A DNA stretch of 64,000 nucleotides from Methylocystis bryophila (GTDB taxonomy: Bacteria > Pseudomonadota > Alphaproteobacteria > Rhizobiales > Beijerinckiaceae): assembly GCF_027925445.1 (NCBI RefSeq), contig NZ_AP027149.1, positions 3,298,501 to 3,362,500 on the forward strand. The letters run 5' to 3'. The notes below the pieces were generated by a model that did not search any database, was not told the DNA's origin, and saw only the letters and a program-made list of their open reading frames with translations. Shown here piece after piece: positions 52,750 to 61,910 of this stretch (positions within the stretch are counted from its first letter, which is position 1; every line of letters starts with the position of its first letter). The position numbers and the translations under genes were made by a program.

Positions 52750-53975
52750 GCGCACATCGCCACGCGGGTCGGCTGCTCGTAAAGATCGAGGATCGTCTCG
52801 ACGATCTTCGCGCCGTCGTGCTTGCCTGGCGCCGACGTTGACTCGAAAGCCTCGACAATGCGGGGAACGGGAACGTCCACATAGCCCTCCTCGTCGTAGT
52901 CCACATAGGTCTCGCTGCTCTTGAGCTGGCTTTTGTTGACAAGAACAGCGTCGAAAAGGTCCTGCATCGGGATCTGCCGCGGCTCGGGGCTGTTCAGGTA
53001 GCGATAGGCGCCACGCAAATAGTCAGAGGCCTTGTAATTCGGAGTCTCATAATCCGCGCCGATGTTGGTCACGAACACCTTCAGCGCCGTCCGATTGTAA
53101 GAGATCGTTCGCGCGAGCCCACTCGCGAGATAAGTCGGATAGAGCGAAGAATGCTGCGTTCCCGCAGAATAGATGATGATGTCAGCGCGTCGAAGCGCGA
53201 GCTCAACGCCGGCTGACACGCGCACCGGACAATGGTGACGCTCGAGAAAGCAACGTTTCTCGTCGGTGCTCAAAGGCTCGAAGCGCGCGCGATCGACGTA
53301 ATTGTCTATCAGATAGATGCGTTCGATTCGCACGTTCGAGCGCAGCTCGACGATTTCAGCCTCGCTGTAGAGCATCTGCCCATTCTCGCGTAGCGCGACG
53401 AGCTTCTTGTCCTCGATGCTCGTCGGCAGCACGACGCCACGCAGCTTGAACAAGCGGTCGATGAAAAGCGTCGCCTGCTCCATGTCGCGCCCGAACATCA
53501 GAAACGCGCCGGCGTAGACGATGTTCATGATCGCGCAATCGGAGAACGAGAACGGCGTTCCCCGCACGCGCTCGATCGGGCGCAGCCCGACGAGGAACTC
53601 CCCGATCATCGCGCGCAACGCTTCGGCGACTCGCCCACTCTCAAAGCGCGTATCGGCGAGCTCTGCGCTTTCCCCTTTGGCGAAGGCGGACAGCTTGGCG
53701 ATGGTCTCCTCATGGCCGGCGTTGAGCGCATAACGGTGACGGAAGAGCTGCAGATTCGCTGCATGGTCAGGATCGTCCTGCGGCAGCATCAGCTCCTGCA
53801 CCTTGCGGATGTCGGAAGGGCCGAGCATGCCGAAGAAGCGCCTGATCTCACCCGTGGACTTGCCGTCGTCATAGGCGTTGACGACGGAGGTAACGTGAAG
53901 ACCCTGCCGCGCCAACAGCGCGGGGATCAGGGTTGCGGCTCCGCGGCCGCCATTCAGCACGACAACATTCAGCAT
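52746..53975 (-). CDS. CofD/YvcK-family protein in polysaccharide locus
   Basis: The 409-residue protein starts MLNVVVLNGGRGAATLIPAL, followed by VVNAYDDGKSTGEIRRFFGM and LGPSDIRKVQELMLPQDDPD. The first matches the Rossmann-like nucleotide site of the 2-phospho-lactate-transferase (CofD) / YvcK gluconeogenesis-factor family, and the second fits its DDG-x-S-G-x-x-R motif. AIMNIVYAGAFLM and AGTQHSSLYPTYLASGLART agree too. True CofD makes F420, which is not expected here, and YvcK acts on cell-wall metabolism. A role in making a phosphoester-modified precursor is possible. It is coupled to the HAD gene. Confidence 0.75.
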   Translation of the reverse strand: MLNVVVLNGGRGAATLIPALLARQGLHVTSVVNAYDDGKSTGEIRRFFGMLGPSDIRKVQELMLPQDDPDHAANLQLFRHRYALNAGHEETIAKLSAFAKGESAELADTRFESGRVAEALRAMIGEFLVGLRPIERVRGTPFSFSDCAIMNIVYAGAFLMFGRDMEQATLFIDRLFKLRGVVLPTSIEDKKLVALRENGQMLYSEAEIVELRSNVRIERIYLIDNYVDRARFEPLSTDEKRCFLERHHCPVRVSAGVELALRRADIIIYSAGTQHSSLYPTYLASGLARTISYNRTALKVFVTNIGADYETPNYKASDYLRGAYRYLNSPEPRQIPMQDLFDAVLVNKSQLKSSETYVDYDEEGYVDVPVPRIVEAFESTSAPGKHDGAKIVETILDLYEQPTRVAMCA

Positions 53976-53990
53976 CGGCGCACTCGTCGT

Positions 53991-55202
53991 TTATCGCTGC
54001 AGGAGTTCGGCATATACCTTGGCGTATCGCTCGACTCCCGCTTTGAGGTCGAACTCTCGGCTGTTTTCCCGAATATTCGTCGCGACGCCCGGCTTGAGCG
54101 CCTCGTCGACCGCAGCGCGCAACGTCGGCTCGCTGAAGTCGGCGACGATCGCCGAGCCATTTCGCTCGTGATCGATGATGCGGTCCATGTCCCCTACCCC
54201 CGTATTGGCGATGACTGGCACGTTGCAGGCGAAGAGCTCGGCGAGCTTCGTCGGCGAGCAGCCTGCTTTGGAAAGGTCGGCGCGGATGAAGATTACCGAG
54301 AGATCGGCAATGCACAGGAAGGCGGGCACCTCGTCTCGGTCGGCCGAGACGAAGGCGATGCGGTCGCGCGGAATGTGTTGGGCCGTGCAAGCCTTACCGA
54401 CGAGCTCCTCGCCATTATTGGCGAGAAACAAGAACTTTGCATTGGGCCGCGCCGCCAAGACCTGCGCAAAAAGCGCCATCATCTGAGGGAGGAGATAATC
54501 CGGCCCGAGACTGCCGAGGTAGATGAGGACGAAATCGTTCTCGGTGAGGCCGGCTCTCTTACGAACGCGGCGCTTGTCCGCCTCGCTGACCGCCGCCGGA
54601 TCGAAATGCCGGAAGTCGGCGCAACAGGGCACAACCTGAAAGTGCGAGGCGGGATCGGGTCGATCCCAGAGGTAGAACTCCGCGAGAAGCGAGGCGGCGC
54701 GCTCGGTGAGACAAACGATCTTGTCGGCGGCGCGGATCATTGGCCCCTCGACACGTTTCATCCCGTGGCTCAGCAGCTTCTGCAAGCCGGACGCTTTGGC
54801 GATCCCGCCGTCCGCGTAAAAATCGCGAAAGTCGAAGATGAACTTGACGCCAAAGTCGCGCTTGAGCTCCCAGCCGATTAACGCAGGCGGAAAGCTGCGG
54901 CAATGGACGAGCTCGACGCGATCCATGCGCGCGATCCGGCGCGCCGCCGCGCGCAACTCCCATTGCGTGCGCGCCTGGCCCAAATATCTCGGCTTGTTTT
55001 GATAGGGAACGCGTGTCCAGGCGACGCCCGAGGCATCGAACTCCTGCGCATAGCGTGAGACGAGGTCCTCGCGATCCGGCTTTTCCGCGCTCAACACGTG
55101 GATGTCGTAGCCCAGCCGCGCGAGGCCCATGACATAAGGGGCGACCTGCGAGCGTCCGATGTGATCGGTGACGCCATTTTGCGAGATGTAAAGGATCGTC
55201 AT
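53991..55202 (-). CDS. GT4-family glycosyltransferase, exopolysaccharide type
   Basis: The 403-residue enzyme starts at 55202 (MTILYISQNGVTDHIGRSQV), so the 67 upstream residues of the listed frame are excluded. RSFPPALIGWELKRDFGVKF and FDFRDFYADGGIAKASGLQK form the N-domain. VLIYLGSLGPDYLLPQMMAL with KAGCSPTKLAELFACNVPVI holds the donor-binding Glu of the C-domain. The glycosyl donor is unknown. Its start overlaps the end of the next GT4 gene in ATGA, so the pair is coupled. Confidence 0.86.
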   Translation of the reverse strand: MTILYISQNGVTDHIGRSQVAPYVMGLARLGYDIHVLSAEKPDREDLVSRYAQEFDASGVAWTRVPYQNKPRYLGQARTQWELRAAARRIARMDRVELVHCRSFPPALIGWELKRDFGVKFIFDFRDFYADGGIAKASGLQKLLSHGMKRVEGPMIRAADKIVCLTERAASLLAEFYLWDRPDPASHFQVVPCCADFRHFDPAAVSEADKRRVRKRAGLTENDFVLIYLGSLGPDYLLPQMMALFAQVLAARPNAKFLFLANNGEELVGKACTAQHIPRDRIAFVSADRDEVPAFLCIADLSVIFIRADLSKAGCSPTKLAELFACNVPVIANTGVGDMDRIIDHERNGSAIVADFSEPTLRAAVDEALKPGVATNIRENSREFDLKAGVERYAKVYAELLQR

Positions 55203-56401
55203 GGGGATTGGACCGCCGGAGCGATCTCCTCGAGCCAGCGATTGCAGGCGGCTTCGGAACTGAAGCGCTTGGCGCGCTCCAGCGCGCCGCGGCCCCAGCG
55301 CTCGAGCGCGCCGGGGTCGTTTAGCGCGATGTCGAGCGCCTCCCGCCAGAGGGCGAGGCTCTGCGGCCGATCGGCGCGAGGCGCCGGCAACAGCGCGCCG
55401 CAAAGCGCGGGCTCGATCGCCGAGCGATCGAGGTCACAGACGCCGGCGCCGAGCAGCGCGGCGCGCACGCCGCCTGCCGGGCAGTCGGCGGCAAGAACGG
55501 GCGTTCCGAGCGCCAAAGCCTCGAGGATTACCATCGGCAACCCCTCATGCAGCGACGAGAGTAGGAGCGCGCGGGCGCCCGCCATATAGCGCGCCGGCTC
55601 GGAAACGAAGCCGAGAAAGACGATCTGCGTCAAAGGGTCTTCGATTGGACCAGAACGCAGGCCCAGTGATCTCGCGAGGGATTCGAGCTCGCCGCGCAAA
55701 GGGCCGTCGCCGGCGAGCAGCAGCTGCACGCCCCGCAGAGGCGCCCCAAACTCCTTCCAGGCGGCGAGAAGTCCGGCGGCGTTTTTCTCGGGATTCATGC
55801 GCCCGCACCAAACGAAGCGAACGACGCCGTCCCGCGGCAGAGCCGAGGCGACCTGCGGTCGCGCGACGAAGTTCTCGATGAACCCCACCCGATCCGCCGA
55901 AAGCTTGTAGAGCCCCGCGACTTCTTCGGCGAGCAGCGCATTGACGCCGAGAACCCGATCGAAGCGCCGATACACGAGGGCGACGAAGGGCCGAAATCTC
56001 AGCATCTGGCGATTGCTTGGATTGCCGATGATGTTGATGTGGCAGAGGGCGATCTTGCGGTCACGGCCGCCGGAGATCGCGCTGATCAAATCCGCGCGCC
56101 ATAGATTGCTGATTGTGACGTCGATTCTGAGCCGGCGCTTCAGCCGACGCAGCCGCCGGGCCGCGATGAAATATTCGAGCGCGCGTAGGGGCAAAGGCAG
56201 GCGCGGAACCGGTCCAAGCGGATGGAACGCCGCCGCAGTCTCGAAGCGCCGGCGCGCCCCCGGCGGATCGAAAGAGGCCTCGTGAACCTCGAGCCCTGCC
56301 GAGGCGAGGAGTTGCGATACGGACGAGACCATGCGCTCGGCGCCGCCGGTCTCGACCATCGACGGCAAGAGGAGAAGGATGCGGCTCATCTGGCGAGACA
56401 A
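55199..56401 (-). CDS. GT4-family glycosyltransferase
   Basis: The 400-residue protein begins MSRQMSRILLLLPSMVETGG, with the AERM motif after it, and has the EX7E motif in LLSSLHEGLPMVILEALALG. VRFVWCGRMNPEKNAAGLLA is the usual donor-domain entry. RWGRGALERAKRFSSEAA with NRWLEEI is the C-terminal crossing helix. ATG codons at 56401 and 56389 are equally plausible starts. It is the second of two coupled GT4 genes and should extend the same chain. Confidence 0.87.
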   Translation of the reverse strand: MSRQMSRILLLLPSMVETGGAERMVSSVSQLLASAGLEVHEASFDPPGARRRFETAAAFHPLGPVPRLPLPLRALEYFIAARRLRRLKRRLRIDVTISNLWRADLISAISGGRDRKIALCHINIIGNPSNRQMLRFRPFVALVYRRFDRVLGVNALLAEEVAGLYKLSADRVGFIENFVARPQVASALPRDGVVRFVWCGRMNPEKNAAGLLAAWKEFGAPLRGVQLLLAGDGPLRGELESLARSLGLRSGPIEDPLTQIVFLGFVSEPARYMAGARALLLSSLHEGLPMVILEALALGTPVLAADCPAGGVRAALLGAGVCDLDRSAIEPALCGALLPAPRADRPQSLALWREALDIALNDPGALERWGRGALERAKRFSSEAACNRWLEEIAPAVQSP

Positions 56402-56500
56402 CGGGGGTTTAGCTCGCCCCGCCCCGCCTCGCTTGGGCCAGCCGGCACGGCAGCGGCGCCTGAAGCGCGGTGAATGGTCATGGAGTAGTTCTTCGACATG

Positions 56501-57451
56501 TCAGGAGAAGCGGGCAGGCAGCGCGGCGTTCGACCGCAAGTAATTATAAGAGGAGCGAAGCTTCGTCAAAAGCTGCACCAATTTTGGCGTATAAACCCAT
56601 TCGGAACCGAGGTCGTATAAATCGCCACCGAAAGATTTCTTGAACGCCAGAATACCGGGTTGCGCGCTATTGATACCACCTAGATCGTATTTCTTAAAGC
56701 CTTTTGACTTCAAATACCCAATAGTCTCAAGCTGCATTAATTGCCCCACACCCTGTTCCTTGCTGTTGCTACTGGCTCCCAACATGTAATATCCATACGG
56801 CTGAGCCAAATATATTATGTTAATAGCTGAAATTCCTTCCGAATCATGCCCGACAACCGCCACCGCGTTTTTTCCTGCAAATATTTGCTCAAGCATGTCA
56901 CGATCTGGGATGGGTAAGCCAAACTCGGCCTGCAATCTTTTGAACAATCTATAGAAATCCTTAGTCCACTCTCCCGTTGTCTCTTCAAACGTAACGACCG
57001 CTCCTCTCTTCTGGGCGCGCCGAAACTTGTTCCTAACCGTTGCCTCCATGTCGGCGACAATCTCATCGATATCTTTCTCGAGATCTACAACAAAGGTCGC
57101 CCAGTGGATGAGCTTGTTGCTGTCTGACGCCTTCTTATACCAGCGCAGACCCACGCGGATTTGCGCCGGATCGACGTTTTGGGACGACAGAGGAGAGCCC
57201 GTCGATGCTGTATTGGTCAGGTCACGCCAATGAATGGTGGTGAGATAGCTATTGTGAGGCACGCTTTCGAGTAGCCTGTTCACGCTATCCGTATCCAAAT
57301 TGAATGTCAGAACCAGCATTTTCGAAACGAATAAAACGCGCTTGACAAGAACGAGCGCATTCTCCTCTTTCAACTCTGACGACCAGCCGAGATATTTAGG
57401 AAGAACCCAATCATCGCTGAAATATATCGTATCTAGATTTCCAGCGAGCAT
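56501..57451 (-). CDS. FemAB/GNAT-like transferase, second copy
   Basis: The 316-residue protein ends KKYDLGGINSAQPGILAFKK and SFGGDLYDLGSEWVYTPKLV, the same signature as the gene at 41203-42132. MEATVRNKFRRAQKRGAVVT marks the first GNAT module. The sequence is AT-richer than the neighbours, and similarity to the other copy is weak in the first half, so this is an independently acquired family member and not a recent duplicate. It may attach an amino acid or acyl group to the polymer. The GT4 gene after it starts 100 bases downstream. Confidence 0.75.
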   Translation of the reverse strand: MLAGNLDTIYFSDDWVLPKYLGWSSELKEENALVLVKRVLFVSKMLVLTFNLDTDSVNRLLESVPHNSYLTTIHWRDLTNTASTGSPLSSQNVDPAQIRVGLRWYKKASDSNKLIHWATFVVDLEKDIDEIVADMEATVRNKFRRAQKRGAVVTFEETTGEWTKDFYRLFKRLQAEFGLPIPDRDMLEQIFAGKNAVAVVGHDSEGISAINIIYLAQPYGYYMLGASSNSKEQGVGQLMQLETIGYLKSKGFKKYDLGGINSAQPGILAFKKSFGGDLYDLGSEWVYTPKLVQLLTKLRSSYNYLRSNAALPARFS

Positions 57452-57558
57452 TCCGTTTCTCCTCCTGACGGGCGAGCTATCCCCGCGATCAACTGGCGTC
57501 TTTTGGCTCTACCAGTTTGCAGGTTATTTGTGCGCGAGATTGGACCCCTCGAGAGACG

Positions 57559-58149
57559 TCATTCCACCCGCAGATCCTGCCGCTGCATCCTGATCATTCT
57601 CGCCGGCACGCCGCCGACGACCGCTTCGGCGGGAACGTCGTGCGTCACGACGGCGTTCGCGCCCACGACAGCGTTGTCCCCAATGGAGACTCCCCGCGTG
57701 ATCGTCGCCTTGGCGCCGATCCAAACATTGCGGCCGATCTTTATCGCGCCCACCCGCATGCCGCTGCTCGCAATCGAGCCTTGCCGCTCGAATTCATGAT
57801 CCTGGTCGCGAATGGTCACATATTCGGCGATCAGCGTATCCTCGCCAATCTCAATTGACGCAATGGAAACAATGATATTTCCCGGGCCGATGGAGCTGCG
57901 CGCGCCAATTCTGAGGCTACCGCCTTTGCTGTGCAGAATCGTACCAGGATCAATCGAGACATCGTCGCCAATCTCGATCACGCCGCCGCCCGTCGCGCGC
58001 AATTGGCTTGTCCATGGGATGCGCACATTTGCGCCAAGGCGCACCTCGGGATAGGCGACCGCGAGAAAAACCCGCTTGATCCGCCAGCTCACCCGCTCTT
58101 CCAACACGGGGAGGGCTCGAAACAAGCGGCGAATGCTCACCCTCGACAT
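57559..58149 (-). CDS. Hexapeptide-repeat O-acetyltransferase
   Basis: The 196-residue protein has the left-handed beta-helix repeats IEIGDDVSIDPGTILHSKGG, LRIGARSSIGPGNIIVSIAS and IGRNVWIGAKATITRGVSIG, with DNAVVGANAVVTHDVPAEAV. YVTIRDQDHEFERQGSIASS carries the acetyl-acceptor His of the maltose/galactoside acetyltransferase-like group. A start at 58149 follows AGGAGAGG; the listed frame adds 43 residues without family match. It likely acetylates a cytosolic sugar nucleotide or lipid-linked unit. Confidence 0.82.
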   Translation of the reverse strand: MSRVSIRRLFRALPVLEERVSWRIKRVFLAVAYPEVRLGANVRIPWTSQLRATGGGVIEIGDDVSIDPGTILHSKGGSLRIGARSSIGPGNIIVSIASIEIGEDTLIAEYVTIRDQDHEFERQGSIASSGMRVGAIKIGRNVWIGAKATITRGVSIGDNAVVGANAVVTHDVPAEAVVGGVPARMIRMQRQDLRVE

Positions 58150-58296
58150 ATAGACAGCCTCTCCTTCCGCCAGACGGGAAACGCTTCCGGCTGCGTCCCA
58201 AACCCGCGCGTCCAGGCGGGAAAGACATGCTGTCCAGACAGCTCGAACTGCACTGCGCGAACGACCGGCGCGATACATGGCGTATAACGGTTTATC

Positions 58297-59055
58297 TCAA
58301 GTTACGCGATGGCGCCGCTCTTTCGCGCGAGCGCGCGCAGCTGTCGCTAAGACGACGTCTTCATAAGATCTGGCGTAAGCTTGGATGGCGGCATGTCTGT
58401 TTTTGCAGGCCATCGCATACTGATCCTGATCTATTTCTTGTGTATAATCTCGATAAGCCCGGAGCAATTTTTCAGCAAATTCCTTTGGATTATCCAGATC
58501 GAAGAAATATCCACGTTCTGGCGCTTGCTCCCTAAATACCGGGATATCCGAGAGCACTATCGCCTTCCCCATGAATTTTGCCTCAGCTATGCTGAGAGCG
58601 AATCCCTCAAATTTGGATGAACTCACTACAGCAATACATTGGCGCATAAGGGCCATTGCATGGCCATACGGAACGACCCCGAGCATTTGAAACAGATGAT
58701 CCACACCAGAAGTTTTCAGGAACGAATGAAACTGCGGATAATAATTTAGATTCCTCGGCTCATCCTGCAGTCCCGTCGAGACAAAACGCAGCTCATGTCC
58801 ATCTTGTTTGAGAATTTGTAGCGCCTCAATGATGCATCTATGATTTTTATGCTGTCCGAATCCATTCGGTACGTAGAAAAACTTGCTTGGTATAGCGTAA
58901 AGTCGCAGCACGCTTTCGATAGATTCGCTGTCATGCGTTAGCAAATCCATTTTTGCAGGGACAAAGGGCCCAACCTCCGGCTTGGCTTTTGCACGGCAAT
59001 CGCCGACTCCATCAGTTGGCCGCTTGCGATCTGGCCAACCGCCTGGCGCAGCCAC
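58297..59055 (-). pseudogene. 5-prime-truncated GT4 glycosyltransferase
   Basis: The frame encodes only the second half of a GT4 enzyme: AIPSKFFYVPNGFGQHKNHR, CIIEALQILKQDGHELRFVS, and SSSKFEGFALSIAEAKFMGK with the EX7E acidic pair. The first ~35 residues of the frame do not resemble a glycosyltransferase, and the expected ~190-residue N-terminal Rossmann domain does not exist upstream. The gene is AT-rich. I judge it a non-functional fragment, though a shorter product could be made. Confidence 0.65.
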
Positions 59056-59179
59056 CGACCTAAAATGAGCTTGACGAGCGCTTTCCCTCGGGATCCACTA
59101 GCGGAAGCTTCACTCTTCAACTCCTTCGCATAAGTTCTCCATAATTAATAGCCTTAAGATATGCCGGTCCGCCAAGAGC

Positions 59180-59359
59180 CTATATCGCTGGAATATATAT
59201 TTCATCCTTGTCGGGATTGCAGGGAGCGTCGAGAGTCTCAATCACACAGCTTCGCAGCACAACATATCCGCCGTCTTGTCTGCTACCCAATCGAATGAGA
59301 TCTGGCACGTCGATTACACGGAGATATTCCAAGGTCGCAGGTGTATGAAAAGTGATCAT
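59180..59359 (-). pseudogene. N-terminal fragment of an FkbM-like methyltransferase
   Basis: A 59-codon frame, ATG at 59359 and TAG at 59180, reads TLEYLRVIDVPDLIRLGSRQ and DGGYVVLRSCVIETLD. The LIRLG-x-x-x-DGGYVVL string is the usual N-terminus of FkbM-related sugar methyltransferases. The SAM-binding part is missing. The DNA is AT-rich. Together with the truncated GT4 it forms a decayed patch of about 1.2 kb between the acetyltransferase and flippase genes, where no other gene is seen. Confidence 0.55.
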
Positions 59360-59533
59360 ATTCTCTACTCCATCGTAAGTTCTTTACTCCGAAATTTTGC
59401 ACAACATATAAAGCGAGCCATTTTTTTGGCGCCTGTATCAGTCGGCGGCGAGATGAGGATGCCGAAGCTCGAATGACGTCTGACCTCGACGGCGCCGGAC
59501 AGGCGCAAAGTGCTAGTCGAGTTTATCCCTAAG

Positions 59534-61108
59534 TTAGAGCTTCCCGCCATCCGCGGAACTTTGGGAAGCGCCGATGCCCTGCGCCGCTATAGCTGGAGCC
59601 TGCGAGGGGAACAGAAGCCGGGCGCCCGGAAGCTTGTGCAGCAAGCGGATCAGCCGATGCTCGTCACCCAGCCGATAGGCGAGCCCGCGCAAGCTGATGA
59701 CGGCGCCGAGCAGACAAAGAGCCCCACCGCCCAGATTTGCGACGATCTCGCTCGCATAAAGGCGCAGCGCGCCGGCTCCGCCGATCAAGGCCGCGCCGAG
59801 GAGAACGAGCGCCGCTGTCTCGCCTTCCCAACTCGCGCCGATCAGCTTGCGCCCTGCGAGGAGCACGAGGACGGTCTGGATCATATAAGCGCAAACATAG
59901 GCGTAGGCCGCGCCCACCACCCCGAAACGCTCGAGCAAGATCAGCGTCAGCGCCGCCTGCACGCCCACGGAGATGGTCTGCGTTGCCGCAAACCAATAGG
60001 ATGCGGCCTTGGCGAGCTGCACATACCACATCGGCCAGCACACCAGGCGAAAGAATACGCCGAAGGCCATCCAGGTCAGCAGCTCGCTCGCCGCGTCGAA
60101 TTTCGAGGAATAAAGAATCTTGACGACGTAGGGCGCAAAGCTCGCGGCGAAGAGCAGGCTCGGCAGCGAGAGCAGGACGCCGATCTCGGTCTGCTGATTA
60201 ATGACTCGGGTGGCGCGCGGCCTGTCGCCGATCATTCCCACGAGACGCGGGTAGAAATCCGACGCCATGCCAGCGAGGACAACATTGGCGAAGACGCCGG
60301 TGAGGGTCCACGCCGCCTGATAATTGCCCGCTGCGTCCGCGCCAAACTGGCGCAAAATCAGCGAGCGAACGGTCATGTCGAGGCCAGCCCACAGGATGCC
60401 GTTCCACATCATCGCAAGGCTCAGTCCGAGAATCTTGCGAAAGCAAGCCCAGGTCTCGGCCATAGTGACCTTGACGGAAGCGAGCGCGACACGTCGTGAG
60501 AAATAAGCGGAGCAGGACAACGCCACGACCGAAGCCGCGATCATCGAGGGGACAATCCCTGATTCCCCCATCAGTAGAAAAATCGCGATCGTAGCGACGC
60601 AGCTCAGCGCGGCGCCGATAAGATTTGAGCGCGCATAGTCGCCGATGCGCCGAACGCCCTGCAAGAGACTCGCCTGCACGCCATTCGACGAGTTGATGAG
60701 GAGCGTCGAGCCGGCGATGGCGATCGGCCACGCGTGCTCCCGCGACCCTGTCATCCATTCGCTCAAGGGGGAGCAAAAGAGGATGGCGAGCGCCCATCCG
60801 ATGGCGCCCGTGGCCAGCAAGATGCGCCGCAGCATCGCAAAGGTCCGGGCAAGCTCCTCGGCGTTTCGGCCGCTGTGCGCGGTGGCGATCTCGCGGATCG
60901 CGCTGGGGCTGGCGCCGAAATCGGAGACGGCGCCGACGAGGGCGATCGCTGATGTGTAAGCGCCGAGGAAGCCGACGCCTGCAGGGCCGATCAGCAGCGC
61001 GACGACCTTAACCCGGACGAGGCCGATGGCGTAGTTGATCGCCTGGGCGCCCCCGACGATGGAAGAGGAGCGCAATATCTGTCCATAAGAGTGCTTGTGC
61101 TCGCTCAT
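59534..61108 (-). CDS. Wzx-type polysaccharide flippase
   Basis: The 524-residue protein has about 12-14 hydrophobic spans in the MATE/PST pattern. SSIVGGAQAINYAIGLVRVK, LLIGPAGVGFLGAYTSAIAL and FGASPSAIREIATAHSG are typical of Wzx O-antigen translocases. It flips undecaprenyl-linked repeat units across the inner membrane. The start was set at 61108 (MSEHKHSYGQ); the earlier frame start at 61261 runs through a palindromic repeat and is unlikely. A plus-strand frame overlapping it is a shadow. Confidence 0.9.
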   Translation of the reverse strand: MSEHKHSYGQILRSSSIVGGAQAINYAIGLVRVKVVALLIGPAGVGFLGAYTSAIALVGAVSDFGASPSAIREIATAHSGRNAEELARTFAMLRRILLATGAIGWALAILFCSPLSEWMTGSREHAWPIAIAGSTLLINSSNGVQASLLQGVRRIGDYARSNLIGAALSCVATIAIFLLMGESGIVPSMIAASVVALSCSAYFSRRVALASVKVTMAETWACFRKILGLSLAMMWNGILWAGLDMTVRSLILRQFGADAAGNYQAAWTLTGVFANVVLAGMASDFYPRLVGMIGDRPRATRVINQQTEIGVLLSLPSLLFAASFAPYVVKILYSSKFDAASELLTWMAFGVFFRLVCWPMWYVQLAKAASYWFAATQTISVGVQAALTLILLERFGVVGAAYAYVCAYMIQTVLVLLAGRKLIGASWEGETAALVLLGAALIGGAGALRLYASEIVANLGGGALCLLGAVISLRGLAYRLGDEHRLIRLLHKLPGARLLFPSQAPAIAAQGIGASQSSADGGKL

Positions 61109-61228
61109 CCCGCCCGGCTCGATTGGCTGTCTTCGGCCACTCGGAAATCGAGCGGCGGTTCTGTTAGCGCGTTTCCCGCTCCAACGGAATCGTTCGAGCG
61201 ATAAGGAATCGCGCCAAGTCAAAAACTC

Positions 61229-61279
61229 AGAGCATGTCCTGACCGGAAAACCGCTTCGCACTTTTCCGGGACATACTCT
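61229..61279. repeat. Palindromic repeat of a second family
   Basis: AGAGCATGTCC pairs with GGACATACTCT with one mismatch. Inside it, CCGGAAAA pairs with TTTTCCGG. It differs from the repeat at 2167 but is also common in type between genes of Hyphomicrobiales. It lies upstream of the flippase gene. Confidence 0.65.
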
Positions 61280-61367
61280 AGCGGCCGGGCGTCGAGCGCA
61301 ATCATAACGCCGGCTGGAGCCGCGCGGCTCTTCAACGGCGGGCGCACGCGCAGATCATTTGGGAGGA

Positions 61368-61910
61368 TTATGCTCTCGGCCCTGCTCCACGATTGGCTCG
61401 CTCGAGTATTTGTCGGGAGACGGCCAAGAGCGCCTCATTGCTCAACCGACACTCCGCCGGCATGCGAAACGTGAAATAGGTGCTCTCTGCGGCGTCCAAT
61501 CGCGAGAGGGAAAGCTGCGCTTTGAGCCGCCCCCAGAAGAAGTCGAGGAGCGCGTCAAATCTCGAAAAATGTCCGAGCGCCCTTCCCTGATAGACATAGA
61601 CCGTTCGCCACGGGGGCTCGGGAAAGCGAAAGGCCATGAGCCTTTCCGGCGCCGAGCCGAAAACGCTTCCGGAAGTGACGTAGACAGGAGCTCGGCAGAG
61701 CGGCGAGCGCAGGCTCAACGAAAGGCGCGTCTGATCCCGCGCATGCTCCACGACGAAATTGCCCAGCCGCTCGCCCTGCGGGTGGATTTGAGCCGTCGGT
61801 CGATGAAGCTCCTCCCGATCTGGCGCTAATCTATGAGGTCCGAATCGAAGAAGAACGCCAACCACGAAGGCGAGCAGAATCGTCGCGAGGACCGCCTGAC
61901 GCATCCTCAT
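61368..61910 (-). CDS. EpsI-like exosortase-associated protein
   Basis: The 180-residue protein has one N-terminal membrane segment (AVLATILLAFVVGVLLRFGP), then a soluble part with EPPWRTVYVYQGRALGHFSR and RLDAAESTYFTFRMPAECRL. It is short, exported and follows the exosortase-like gene with a 4-base overlap, as EpsI-type proteins do. EpsI-type proteins are coupled to exosortases in exopolysaccharide loci. Similarity to EpsI is too weak to be sure; the context is the main argument. Confidence 0.5.
   Translation of the reverse strand: MRMRQAVLATILLAFVVGVLLRFGPHRLAPDREELHRPTAQIHPQGERLGNFVVEHARDQTRLSLSLRSPLCRAPVYVTSGSVFGSAPERLMAFRFPEPPWRTVYVYQGRALGHFSRFDALLDFFWGRLKAQLSLSRLDAAESTYFTFRMPAECRLSNEALLAVSRQILERANRGAGPRA

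Noticed and set aside
59510..60499. A 329-residue plus-strand frame
   Set aside because: It is the antisense of the flippase gene and has the usual Arg/Gln-rich shadow composition.
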